This document shows, in pieces, positions 10,459-19,811 of a stretch of DNA of 64,000 nt. The stretch covers positions 237,606 through 301,605 of the forward strand of contig CAMHSB010000001.1 of the NCBI GenBank assembly GCA_946187695.1. The letters are read 5' to 3'. Position 1 is the stretch's first letter; every line of letters begins with the position of its first letter. The notes under the pieces were generated by a model. The model was not told where the DNA came from, did no database searches, and saw nothing but the letters and a program-made list of their open reading frames with translations. The translations under genes were made by a program, and so were the position numbers. Source of the DNA: an uncultured Bacteroidales bacterium. Its GTDB lineage: Bacteria > Bacteroidota > Bacteroidia > Bacteroidales > Paludibacteraceae.

Positions 10459-13372
10459 CGTTCTCCTCCTTTCTTACGGGTTGTTCGAGTTGGTCGAGTG
10501 TGCTGATACGTTGGGCAATCAGCGCAGGTATATCGTCGTTGGTCGCCGTGTAGTTCTGCTGCAGCACGAGTAGATACTGCCGCGCTTGGAAGAGTTCGCC
10601 GCGTTCGCGGTTGATATCGCTGAGCAAGATCAGCGCGCGTGCCAACCAGTACTGCTGCTGGGTGTTACTCTGGGTGAACTCCATGATCTGCGTCTCTGCA
10701 GTATCGTAGTCTTTGAGCTCGTAGTACGACTGCGCGAGCAGGTATTTCGCTTCGGCGCCTTGGGCGGTACGTACCTCGGCAGAGAGAGTGGTCAGGTCCT
10801 CTTGCGCCTTGGTCCACTGCTTAAGAGCCACATACGCTTTTGCGCGACCGTAGAGTGCTTCCGCTTTCGTCTCCTCGCTCAACGGTTGGTCACTAAGAAT
10901 CTGCTCGGCGATGTCAATAGCCGCTTGATGACGACCCAAAGCTTGCGAACAACGCAGGATACCCAGACGGGCGATAGTCGTGTTCTCGCGGTTGGAGGCA
11001 AGGGCGTGCATGCGGTAGAACGCCTCGAGGGCACACGCATAATCCGCTTTGTCGTAACAGATCTCGGCTACACGGGTAGCTGCTTCTTCCTGATACGGGT
11101 TGGCGCTCATCTCCGCGAGCACTTTGTATTGCTCAAGTGCCTCGGTGTTCTGACCCAAACGATAGTAGGAGTCAGCGAGGTAATAACGCGCCGTCGTACA
11201 ATAGCGACCGCCGGCGCAGAACTTGGTGATATAGTTAGCGAGCGAGATGGTTGCTTTTTGGTAAGAAGCCTGCATGTACTGCATCTCCGCAGATGCATAA
11301 AGGAGCGAGTCCTCAGCGGTGGTGACGTTCATGTTCATCTTCGCCAAGTTCTTCGTGTAGGCCAGATACTCATTTACATTGCCTGTCTCCACATAGAGCG
11401 CCTGGAGTGCATCCAATGCGGTGTAGGCCTCTTCGGTAGCCGGGTATTTCTCGATCGTCTGCCGGTAAGCGGCAATCGCTTGCTCGTTCTGATGCAGATT
11501 GCGATAGAGCATCGCGCGCTCGAGGGAGGCTTTGCGTGCCAAGGTCGAGTGCGGATAGGTTGCGAGTAACTGCTCATAGGTGGCGATGGCATTGCGCTCA
11601 TCGTCCATCTGGAGCTGCGCACGGGCAATCTCATAGATACCGTCATCGGCATAATCGGACTTGGGATAACGGCTCACGAGCTCGCGGAGCACGGTTATCT
11701 TGTCGCTGTACTTATGCTGCAGACCGAGTGCATAGCCGCGCTGGAAGAGCGCATAGTCTGCACCGGAAGCCTGGAGCTTGGACACCTGCGCATAGTAGGT
11801 GATCGCCTGCGGGAACTGACGGGCATTGAAATAGCAGTCACCGATACGGTTGAGTGCATCGGCGTACGTCGGATCGGTTGCCAGAGAGGCATCGATATAG
11901 ATCGAGAACACCTCGCGGGCTTTGTCGTACTTGGCTTGCGAGAAAGCGGTATAGCCCTGCAGGTAGCGCGCGATCGTGTAGTTAGCCGATTGGCGGGCAT
12001 CCGGACGCGCAAAGAAATTATTGAGATCCTGCTCGCAGGCTGCGTAGTTACGCAAACGGTAGTTGGCTTCCGCACGGATGTAGAATGCCTCGGTGGTGTA
12101 CTTGTCCGACTCCGCTTTGTGGGCAATGACCTCGCTCATCCAATCGATGGATTGCTGCATCTTGCCTTGCAGGAAATGATCCGCACCGAGTTGGTAACGC
12201 AGGTATTGCTTGGTCTCCCGCATCTTCGGCGAGGGATTCGGAATCGAATCCAAGGTAGCAATCGCTGCGGCGTAGTTCTTACTCTGCATCAGGGCGTCGG
12301 AGAGCAACTGATAGATACGGCCCTCGTACTTGGAGTCGGGGTACTGCGTCAAGAAATCGTTGAAGGCGCGCACGGATTCGCCGAGGGCGCTGGACGATTG
12401 GTAGGTACAGAGCGTGTAGTTATATGCCGCTTCCTCCGTGATAGCCGGCGTGAGACCGTAGTTGGCTGCGGCTTGGAAGGAGAGCTTTGCCTGCTCGGGT
12501 TGGTCGAGTTGGACGTATGCGTTACCCATCGTGAGGCAGGTGGCTTCAGAGATGGTGTCGCGTTCCTGCTTGACCTGCTTGAGGTACTTCACAGCCTCCT
12601 CATGGCGACCCAGCCGGTAGTTGGAAGCGCCGAGCATATACATGTCGTTGCGCAGCAACTCCTCCTGTTGCTCTTTGGCCATCTTGGCATACTGACTCAA
12701 GTGATCCACCGCTGTAGCATAATACTGCTTGTTGTACGCGATCTCACCGAGTATGCGGTGGAGTTCCCCGTTGTTGAGGCTCTCCGGCTGCTCGGCCAGG
12801 ATCTTGTTGGCACGTTCTTCCACTTCTTCGATATTGCCATTCGCATACTCGATCTGCACGATGTAGAAAGGAACGGTCTTGGCGTATGCAGGGTTCGATT
12901 CCAACTGTTTGAGCGCCGGCAGCGCCTTGTCGTATTTCTGCAACTTGTACATGCAGTAAGCGTAGTAATAGTTGCCGCGTGTGGTGTAACGGCTCTCGCC
13001 TTTGGCGAGGATGCTGAAATAGATGGACGCGCGTTGGTACTCCTGCTGCATCAGGTAGGCGTAGCCGCGGTAGAACGCATAATCTTGCTGGTGCGGACGC
13101 GTGAGGGCGTGGATGTCCACCGGTTCGAGCACCTTAAGGGCCTGCTTGTAATGGCCTTTCTCCACCTGCAGCACACCTTGCATGAACTTGACTTCGTCCT
13201 GGAAGGTGGTGTAGGGGAAGGCTTGCAAGTAGGCCTTCAGATCGCGCTGTAAGAGCTTGTCTCGCCCATCAAAACGATTGGCGAGTGCGTTATAGCGCTG
13301 CTCCATCTCCGTCGTTTGGGCGCATAGGCACAAAGGCAGGAGAAGGACGAAAAATAAAGTTTTTATTCTCAT
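10442..13372 (-). CDS. Tetratricopeptide repeat protein, secreted
   Basis: Start at MRIKTLFF (13372) gives an ATGA overlap with potD; signal peptide and many TPR motifs. Confidence 0.85.
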   Translation of the reverse strand: MRIKTLFFVLLLPLCLCAQTTEMEQRYNALANRFDGRDKLLQRDLKAYLQAFPYTTFQDEVKFMQGVLQVEKGHYKQALKVLEPVDIHALTRPHQQDYAFYRGYAYLMQQEYQRASIYFSILAKGESRYTTRGNYYYAYCMYKLQKYDKALPALKQLESNPAYAKTVPFYIVQIEYANGNIEEVEERANKILAEQPESLNNGELHRILGEIAYNKQYYATAVDHLSQYAKMAKEQQEELLRNDMYMLGASNYRLGRHEEAVKYLKQVKQERDTISEATCLTMGNAYVQLDQPEQAKLSFQAAANYGLTPAITEEAAYNYTLCTYQSSSALGESVRAFNDFLTQYPDSKYEGRIYQLLSDALMQSKNYAAAIATLDSIPNPSPKMRETKQYLRYQLGADHFLQGKMQQSIDWMSEVIAHKAESDKYTTEAFYIRAEANYRLRNYAACEQDLNNFFARPDARQSANYTIARYLQGYTAFSQAKYDKAREVFSIYIDASLATDPTYADALNRIGDCYFNARQFPQAITYYAQVSKLQASGADYALFQRGYALGLQHKYSDKITVLRELVSRYPKSDYADDGIYEIARAQLQMDDERNAIATYEQLLATYPHSTLARKASLERAMLYRNLHQNEQAIAAYRQTIEKYPATEEAYTALDALQALYVETGNVNEYLAYTKNLAKMNMNVTTAEDSLLYASAEMQYMQASYQKATISLANYITKFCAGGRYCTTARYYLADSYYRLGQNTEALEQYKVLAEMSANPYQEEAATRVAEICYDKADYACALEAFYRMHALASNRENTTIARLGILRCSQALGRHQAAIDIAEQILSDQPLSEETKAEALYGRAKAYVALKQWTKAQEDLTTLSAEVRTAQGAEAKYLLAQSYYELKDYDTAETQIMEFTQSNTQQQYWLARALILLSDINRERGELFQARQYLLVLQQNYTATNDDIPALIAQRISTLDQLEQPVRKEENDEDND

Positions 13373-14613
13373 CGAGCTAATTTGATTTCGTTCCACATCT
13401 CGAGCAACATCTCTTGGCTGTCACCGGCGTCATGCATCAGTGCGCAGCGGTCGATGGTCGATTTGTCAGCATAGTAAACGGGGTTGAGGTGGAGAGCATG
13501 CGGGTCGAGCAGTTCGTCATCCACCAGGATAGGATCGTCTCCGAAGAAATACGAAGCATCCACGGTCTCCGGCCACTCTTCGTCATCGTTCTCTTCGTCG
13601 AGGATCTCAGCTGCGGCTTTCGGTCCGCCGGCGCAGGAAACATAACCGATCTCGTCCATGTTAGCCAATGCGTTCTCAGCCTTACACATGTAATCGATGA
13701 AATAGGTAGCGGCCTTGACGTTCTTGGCGTATTTGGGGATTACCCAACCGTCAAACCATACGTTCGAACCCTCTTGCGGAACGATATAATCGAGCATCAC
13801 GCCCATCTCGGCTGCCTCTTCGATAGCGAACTGTGCGTCGCCGGACCAGCTGAGGTTGAGCCATGCTTTGCCTTTGGTCATCTCTTCCTTACCGAAGTCT
13901 ACCTCCCAGCCACAGATCTGCTTCTTCGCTTCGAGCAGAATCTCTTTCACAGCAGCTACGCGCTCCGGGGTGATGTTACGAACCAACTCGTCGCGGTTGA
14001 CGGTTCCGGCCTCCAGTTGGTCGCGATAAGCGTAGAGTACGAGTACCGAATAGACATCGCGTACGGCATCTTTCATCAGGATGCGGTTCTCGAACTTAGG
14101 ATCGAGAATGGCAGCCCAAGAGGTGAGGTCCTCGCGGTTGACGAACTGCGGGTTGTAGATGAAACCGGTAGTGCCCCACATGTAACCAACCGTGTAATCG
14201 CTCACTTGCACATCGGCGTTAGGAGCCATCTGTTGGAACTTATTGAGCACGAACGGCGAGATATTGTCGAAATAGTAAATGCTATCCGGGATAAGCTCCT
14301 TCTGGATGGGGATAAGCAGGTTTTTCTTGAGCATACGCTCAATGATATACTCCGACGGACAGAATACATCGTAGTCCTCATGACCCACCTCGATCTTGGT
14401 GAGTGCGGTCTCGTTGATGTCGAAGGTCTCATAGACGAGTTGCACTTTCTCGCCTGTCTGGTCGAAATACCACTGCTCGAAGTCGGCTTTGACGTCCTCG
14501 TCAATGTAGTCGGCCCAGTTGAGCACTTTGAGTTGATGAGCGCGGTCTGCGCGGTTACACGAACAGAACACGATGGCTACAAAAGCCAGGATAGAAACTA
14601 AAACTTTTTTCAT
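13369..14613 (-). CDS. potD: Spermidine/putrescine ABC transporter substrate-binding lipoprotein
   Basis: Lipobox FCSCN; LKVLNWADYIDEDV..., WGTTGFIYNP. Confidence 0.92.
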   Translation of the reverse strand: MKKVLVSILAFVAIVFCSCNRADRAHQLKVLNWADYIDEDVKADFEQWYFDQTGEKVQLVYETFDINETALTKIEVGHEDYDVFCPSEYIIERMLKKNLLIPIQKELIPDSIYYFDNISPFVLNKFQQMAPNADVQVSDYTVGYMWGTTGFIYNPQFVNREDLTSWAAILDPKFENRILMKDAVRDVYSVLVLYAYRDQLEAGTVNRDELVRNITPERVAAVKEILLEAKKQICGWEVDFGKEEMTKGKAWLNLSWSGDAQFAIEEAAEMGVMLDYIVPQEGSNVWFDGWVIPKYAKNVKAATYFIDYMCKAENALANMDEIGYVSCAGGPKAAAEILDEENDDEEWPETVDASYFFGDDPILVDDELLDPHALHLNPVYYADKSTIDRCALMHDAGDSQEMLLEMWNEIKLAR

Positions 14614-15950
14614 TTCTCTTCTTGTTTAGATTTGCGTATGTTGATATAAATTAATACAGCCAGCATCACGAGCAAAATGATCGTGAAGAGCGGACGCAAC
14701 TCGGGGGTCAGACCACCTTTGCGTGCATCCGAATAAATAAAGGTACTGAGGGTCTCGAGTCCTCCGGAACCTTTGGTGAAGAATGTCACGCCGAAATCAT
14801 CGACGGAGAGGGTGAGTGCGAGGATGAAACCGGATAACATGCCGGGCCATAATTCCGGTAGCATCACCATGCGGAGAGCTTGTGCCGGCGTAGCACCCAG
14901 ATCCAGCGCCGCTTCGTAGGTGTTGGGGTTCATTCGGCTGAGTCGAGGCAGCACACTAAGTACCACGTACGGCGTACAGAACACCACATGGGCGATGCAT
15001 ACTGTTGCCAGACCCTGACTAAAACCGAGGGCTACGAAGAGCAGGAAAAGGGATATACCGGTGATGATATCCGGGTTGATCATCGGCACGGAGTTCAGCA
15101 GGCTGACCGCCTTGCGGCTGCGTGCCCGCATATTGTAGATACCGATAGCCGCGAGTGTACCCAGGATAGTTGAACAGATGGCTGCCACCAAGGCAATCAC
15201 CACCGTGTACCAGATAGCACTGTTCAAACCCGCATCGGCTTTTCCGGTAAACAGGTTGACGTACAGATCGAAGGAGAAACCGGTCCAGTTACCGAGGATC
15301 TTACTCTTGGTAAACGAGAAAACTGCAATAAGCGCGATCGGCGCATAGAGCACGAGCAGCAAGAGCCATAAGTAGAGTTGCGAACCGTAATGCCGGCGCA
15401 GACCCAGGCGTTTGCGGCGCAACATCTCCTGCTCCACCGGGGTGAGGTTCTTCTCTTTGCGACGCTGCGCGATATAGCCGATTGCAGAGACGATACCGGC
15501 CGCCAAGAGGATACCGGCGAAGACAAACCAGATCCAGCCTGTACTGCGTTTGGCTGCGGCCGTGTGCTCACGCACATACTGCTCGAAAGTCTTATAGGCA
15601 TTGGCTACCAAGACGCGTTGACCGCGGTTCTTGATCTCTTTGTTATTCCGCCAAATAGTCCAAAAAGTCCCGATTTCATCGGTATAACTATAGATCGAAT
15701 CGAACTTATCCGCAAGAGCCATCGGCTCACTCGCGAAGATAAAATCGAGGCCTTCCGTTTTGCTATTTGCTAAAGGCTCCACATGTATTGTGATATTGAT
15801 CTTCTCTCCGCTATAGGACTCCGGGAAGTCTGCTAATACCGTATTCTCGCCTGTTGTACCGACGCGCAGCTCGTAAGTGAGGTTGGATTGCGCAAAAGTA
15901 GCGAGACAAATGACCAATAACAAATGACAAATCACAAATGCTCTTCTCAT
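14610..15950 (-). CDS. potC: Spermidine/putrescine ABC permease PotC with about 170-aa N-terminal extension (signal peptide, extracytoplasmic segment, extra TM)
   Basis: C-terminal ~270 aa is PotC-like (EAALDLGATPAQALRMVMLPELWPGMLSGF); extension [21 protein letters not shown]... Confidence 0.88.
   Translation of the reverse strand: MRRAFVICHLLLVICLATFAQSNLTYELRVGTTGENTVLADFPESYSGEKINITIHVEPLANSKTEGLDFIFASEPMALADKFDSIYSYTDEIGTFWTIWRNNKEIKNRGQRVLVANAYKTFEQYVREHTAAAKRSTGWIWFVFAGILLAAGIVSAIGYIAQRRKEKNLTPVEQEMLRRKRLGLRRHYGSQLYLWLLLLVLYAPIALIAVFSFTKSKILGNWTGFSFDLYVNLFTGKADAGLNSAIWYTVVIALVAAICSTILGTLAAIGIYNMRARSRKAVSLLNSVPMINPDIITGISLFLLFVALGFSQGLATVCIAHVVFCTPYVVLSVLPRLSRMNPNTYEAALDLGATPAQALRMVMLPELWPGMLSGFILALTLSVDDFGVTFFTKGSGGLETLSTFIYSDARKGGLTPELRPLFTIILLVMLAVLIYINIRKSKQEEK
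15905..15939. repeat. Heptanucleotide repeat array GACAAAT GACCAAT AACAAAT GACAAAT CACAAAT
   Basis: Five consecutive 7-bp units encoding the PotC signal-peptide core FVICHLLLVIC on the minus strand. Confidence 0.85.
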
Positions 15951-16738
15951 ACCAAACCTCCTTCCTCTTTATCGTCGTGGTCACCAAAGAACGATGTCAG
16001 ACCAATGATGATCAGCAGCACGAGGCTGAGCACCGCTCCGTAGTTGAGCAGATCGGTCGTGGTGATATAATCCTGAATAAGGCTACCGAACAGTTTGATG
16101 TTATTATGTGTCAGCAACTCGGCGATAGCGAACGTGGAGACGGTCGGCATAAAGACCATCACGATGCCGCTATATACGCCGGGCATGGAGAGCGGAATAA
16201 TCACTTTCCAAAAACTCTGCCATCGGTTAGCACCCAAATCTTGCGCTGCTTCCACCAGCGAGTTATCCATCTTCTGCAGCGTGTTATAGATCGGGTAGAT
16301 CATGAAAGGCAGGTAGTCGTAGCACAAGCCGAAGAGCAATGCGCCTTCGCCCAAAGGCAGACCGCACATATTGAACAACTCAACGGTAGCGACGGTACGC
16401 AGCAGGAAATTGATCCACATCGGCAAGATGAAAAGCATCGCCATCACTTTGGGCGTTTTGAAATCCTCCTGCGCCATGATATATGCCGCCGGATAGCCGA
16501 TCAGCAGACAGATGACGGTGTTGAAAACCGCAATCATGAGCGAGTAGAGGAAAGTCTGAATGGCTTCGCTATGTGTGAAGAATTTCGCGAAATTACGCAG
16601 GGTGAAGTTGCCGTCAATGTCCGTAAAAGCATACACACCCACCAGAATGAGCGGCAGCACAACGAACATAGCCATGAACAGGATATACGGCCATGCCCAG
16701 GTACGACGCGAAGAAAATATCTGAACGAGTTTAGTCAT
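15947..16738 (-). CDS. potB: Spermidine/putrescine ABC permease
   Basis: [32 protein letters not shown] motif; 4-bp overlap with potC. Confidence 0.92.
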   Translation of the reverse strand: MTKLVQIFSSRRTWAWPYILFMAMFVVLPLILVGVYAFTDIDGNFTLRNFAKFFTHSEAIQTFLYSLMIAVFNTVICLLIGYPAAYIMAQEDFKTPKVMAMLFILPMWINFLLRTVATVELFNMCGLPLGEGALLFGLCYDYLPFMIYPIYNTLQKMDNSLVEAAQDLGANRWQSFWKVIIPLSMPGVYSGIVMVFMPTVSTFAIAELLTHNNIKLFGSLIQDYITTTDLLNYGAVLSLVLLIIIGLTSFFGDHDDKEEGGLV

Positions 16739-18200
16739 TTTCCCACTTGTCTATCTTGATCTTGTTCTTCGGAATGATGATACCTACGCGGTCGCCGTCG
16801 TCCCACACATCGTTGGTGTTGACATAGAGGTCGTTTCCTTCATCCGTACGGATGGTGAGCTGGAAATGGTTACCCTTAAAAAGAATGAAATGCACTTCTC
16901 CGGACAGCGTTCCTTCTTCCTCATAGTCCTGCAGATCGATGTCGCGGAACTTAACACGTACCTGCACCTTCTCGCCCGGCTCGAAGCCCTCGAGTTGTTT
17001 CTCTTCTACTTCCCATTCCGCATCCAGGAACCAAACTTTACCGTTCTTCAGCACTTCTCCTTCGAAATAGTTCCAGATATAGTGCTCTTTCTTCATGATC
17101 TGGATATCCTCGGGCTTTACCAGCATGCCGATCTCCGTGCCCGGCAAGTACTCGTGGTAATCCTGAATGAGGAACTCGTAGTTATCCGGAGTCAGTACAC
17201 GCATCTCGTAGTGCACGCCTTTGAAGATACAGCTCTGAACCTCGCCGTACCACTTGGTAAACTTACCCTTCGGCACGCGGTCTTCGGCATCGTCCTCTTC
17301 GTTGGCCACTACCTTACCGCGTTTCTCATCTTCCTTACGCCAGATATAGATATCTTCGGGGCGGATGACAACATCCACGGGGTTGTTTTCTCCGAAACCG
17401 GTATCGATACAATCGAATTCCTGTCCGCAGAACTCGACGCGTTTGTCGCGAATCATCGTACCGGAAAGGATGTTACTTTCTCCGATGAAATCGGCCACAA
17501 AGCAATTCTGAGGCTCGTTGTAGATATCGGTCGGGGTACCAATCTGCTGAATCTTTCCCTCACTCATTACCACCACGCGGTCGGAGAGCGTAAGCGCTTC
17601 CTCTTGGTCATGGGTGACGTAGATAAAAGTGATACCCAACTTCTCATGCAGCTCTTTCAGTTCGATCTGCATGTCGTGGCGCATCTTCAGGTCCAATGCA
17701 CTGAGCGGCTCATCCAACAGCAGCACTTCCGGCTTGTTGACGATAGCGCGCGCAATAGCCACACGCTGCTGCTGACCACCGGAGAGGGTGTCCACTTTAC
17801 GCTCCTCGTATCCGGTGAGGTTGGCCATCTTAAGTGCCTGACGCACTTTCTTCTTGATAGCCTCCGGATCTTCTTTTTTGAGCTTCAGACCAAAAGCAAC
17901 GTTGTTGAATACGTTAAGGTGGGGGAATAAAGCGTATTTCTGAAATACGGTGTTCACGGGACGCTGGTAAGGCGGTGTCTTGGTGACATCTTCGCCCTTT
18001 AGCAGGATATCTCCCGATGAAGCAACTTGAAAACCGGCGATACAACGCAACAGGGTTGTTTTGCCGCAGCCCGAAGGGCCTAAGATTGTGACGAACTCGC
18101 CTTTTTTGACTTTCAGACTGACGTCATTCAATGCAAACTTACCATCCTCGAACTGCTTCGAAACATGGTTGACCTCAATAATAAACTCCGATTTTGCCAT
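16731..18200 (-). CDS. potA: Spermidine/putrescine ABC ATPase with long C-terminal region
   Basis: Walker [29 protein letters not shown]; start reassigned to MAKSEF at 18200. Confidence 0.93.
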   Translation of the reverse strand: MAKSEFIIEVNHVSKQFEDGKFALNDVSLKVKKGEFVTILGPSGCGKTTLLRCIAGFQVASSGDILLKGEDVTKTPPYQRPVNTVFQKYALFPHLNVFNNVAFGLKLKKEDPEAIKKKVRQALKMANLTGYEERKVDTLSGGQQQRVAIARAIVNKPEVLLLDEPLSALDLKMRHDMQIELKELHEKLGITFIYVTHDQEEALTLSDRVVVMSEGKIQQIGTPTDIYNEPQNCFVADFIGESNILSGTMIRDKRVEFCGQEFDCIDTGFGENNPVDVVIRPEDIYIWRKEDEKRGKVVANEEDDAEDRVPKGKFTKWYGEVQSCIFKGVHYEMRVLTPDNYEFLIQDYHEYLPGTEIGMLVKPEDIQIMKKEHYIWNYFEGEVLKNGKVWFLDAEWEVEEKQLEGFEPGEKVQVRVKFRDIDLQDYEEEGTLSGEVHFILFKGNHFQLTIRTDEGNDLYVNTNDVWDDGDRVGIIIPKNKIKIDKWEND

Positions 18201-18243
18201 TTCTTTCCATAAATACACGCGCATACTCGCGCAAAATACGCCG

Positions 18244-18281
18244 CAAAGGTACAACAAAAAAATGACATACGCAAGCGTATG
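18244..18281 (-). promoter_or_regulatory. Putative potA promoter (TACCTTTG) whose -33 region lies in an inverted repeat CATACGC-AA-GCGTATG
   Basis: CAAAGGTA 18244-18251 (minus-strand TACCTTTG); inverted repeat 18266-18281; 19-bp spacing to minus-strand TTGC. Confidence 0.6.
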
Positions 18282-18315
18282 CCACTTTTTTTAAGCAAAT
18301 TAAGGTAAAAAAACC

Positions 18316-18804
18316 TTATTTTTGATTGATATTGATTACATCTCCCTCGCCAAACTGCGGTTGGTAGAGGTACGGAAGGATCTCTGTGCCGTGCATCAGG
18401 AGGTAGTTCTCGATCTGCTCGCGCGTGAAATCTTTCACTTGATTCATATCCTCAAGCGGTGTACGCGGGTTCATGTAATAGCCACCAAAACCGGTCAGGG
18501 TTGCGCGGTATTTCTTGCGCATTTTATGCGGACGGTACTGAATCTGATAAATCGGATCCACTACGATGTCGATGTTACCCGTGGTGATAGCCAGGTACTT
18601 GCACTCAGCCATCGCCTCTTCGCGAGACGGATGCCAGTTAGAAGTGGCATTGACACGCTTGGTGAAATCAGCACGTACATCCACGATGGTAGCCGTAGCC
18701 TGCATGTTCTGACGATTGATCGCTGCATCGCGACCGGTGTACTGATACATCGTGCAACTCGAAAGTGCAACAGCGCAAAGAGCAACAAATAATATCTTTT
18801 TCAT
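18316..18804 (-). CDS. Putative lipoprotein, YQYTxR family (paralogue of next gene)
   Basis: Lipobox LSSC; start MKKILFV; shares KKYRAT.xGFxGxY with 18817..19701. Confidence 0.75.
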   Translation of the reverse strand: MKKILFVALCAVALSSCTMYQYTGRDAAINRQNMQATATIVDVRADFTKRVNATSNWHPSREEAMAECKYLAITTGNIDIVVDPIYQIQYRPHKMRKKYRATLTGFGGYYMNPRTPLEDMNQVKDFTREQIENYLLMHGTEILPYLYQPQFGEGDVININQK

Positions 18805-18816
18805 AGCTGCCATCCA

Positions 18817-19701
18817 TTAGAAAGTAAGACCTAAACCAATTCCGTTCTTGCCGCTATTGAGCGTAAGATCCATTTTCTGAGCTTTCTTGCCCTTGTTATA
18901 GCGTGCGCCACCGACCGAGGCCATGATGATACCCGAAGCACCGGTTGCTGCTCCAACACTAACAAGCGTTAAACCGGCAACAATTCTGGTATCGTTGTCA
19001 TCTACGCAGAACAATACCGGCAGACCAACGCCCAGACATACTGCTACACCGGCGCCGAAAACACCACAACCGGCATTGCGCAACTTCTTAGCTTTGTACA
19101 TTTCTTCCGGATCCATCGGCTCAATCGGGCGTTTCGGCTCGTTCTTGAGCATCATCGATGTGCCGTGCTTCGGCTGAAGTGCCGGTTGCATGGCAGGAGC
19201 AGGCATAGCACCCGATTTGAAGTAATAATTGTGTACATCACCACCTGCGGGAGGAGTCTTCTGATAGTAGAACGGCATGAAGCTCGGATCGTACAGCAAC
19301 TTGAATTTCTCGATTTCCTCCAAGGTGTACTGCTTCGACTCGTCAAGCAGCGAAGGCTCGTCTTTGTACTTACCGGCAAAACCGATAACCGTTGCGCGGT
19401 ATTTCTTTTTCAGACGGCACGGATGGAACTCAATGCGATAAACGGGATCTACTACTACGTCGATCTTCTCTTGCTCAATGCACATAAACTCGGCTTCCGC
19501 AAGAGCCCCCTTGAGAGTGGGTTGGAAACCGGAAACGGCGGTCACTTTCTTGTCATAATTGACCTGAATGGAAGCACGTTGCTCTTTTGGCTCAATCGAG
19601 CGACGGTGAATGTCCGTGTGGCGCGACGTGTACTGATAACTTGTGCAACTGGAGAATAATACACCCAGCAGCAACAGAGGTAAGAAATGAGATTGTTTCA
19701 T
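18817..19701 (-). CDS. Putative lipoprotein, YQYTxR family with C-terminal TM segment
   Basis: Lipobox FSSC; DVVVDPVYRIEFHPCRLKKKYRATVIGFAGKY; tandem paralogue. Confidence 0.75.
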   Translation of the reverse strand: MKQSHFLPLLLLGVLFSSCTSYQYTSRHTDIHRRSIEPKEQRASIQVNYDKKVTAVSGFQPTLKGALAEAEFMCIEQEKIDVVVDPVYRIEFHPCRLKKKYRATVIGFAGKYKDEPSLLDESKQYTLEEIEKFKLLYDPSFMPFYYQKTPPAGGDVHNYYFKSGAMPAPAMQPALQPKHGTSMMLKNEPKRPIEPMDPEEMYKAKKLRNAGCGVFGAGVAVCLGVGLPVLFCVDDNDTRIVAGLTLVSVGAATGASGIIMASVGGARYNKGKKAQKMDLTLNSGKNGIGLGLTF

Positions 19702-19753
19702 GAGTGTTAGTAATTTGATTATCTGTTAAATTGATAATATGTAAAAAACCTCA

Positions 19754-19785
19754 CAAAAGTACTGCTTTTTTCTGATATATGCAAA
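19754..19785 (-). promoter_or_regulatory. Bacteroidetes-type promoter TTTGCATATATCA...TACTTTTG
   Basis: TTTG-N20-TACTTTTG on minus strand upstream of 19701. Confidence 0.8.
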
Positions 19786-19811
19786 TTTTTTAAAGAAAAA
19801 AGTGCAATTCT

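Noticed and set aside
11714-13252. 512-aa plus-strand ORF antisense to TPR gene (also 9073-10431, 13414-14601 and 40251-41684)
   Set aside because: Shadow ORFs opposite well-supported operon genes
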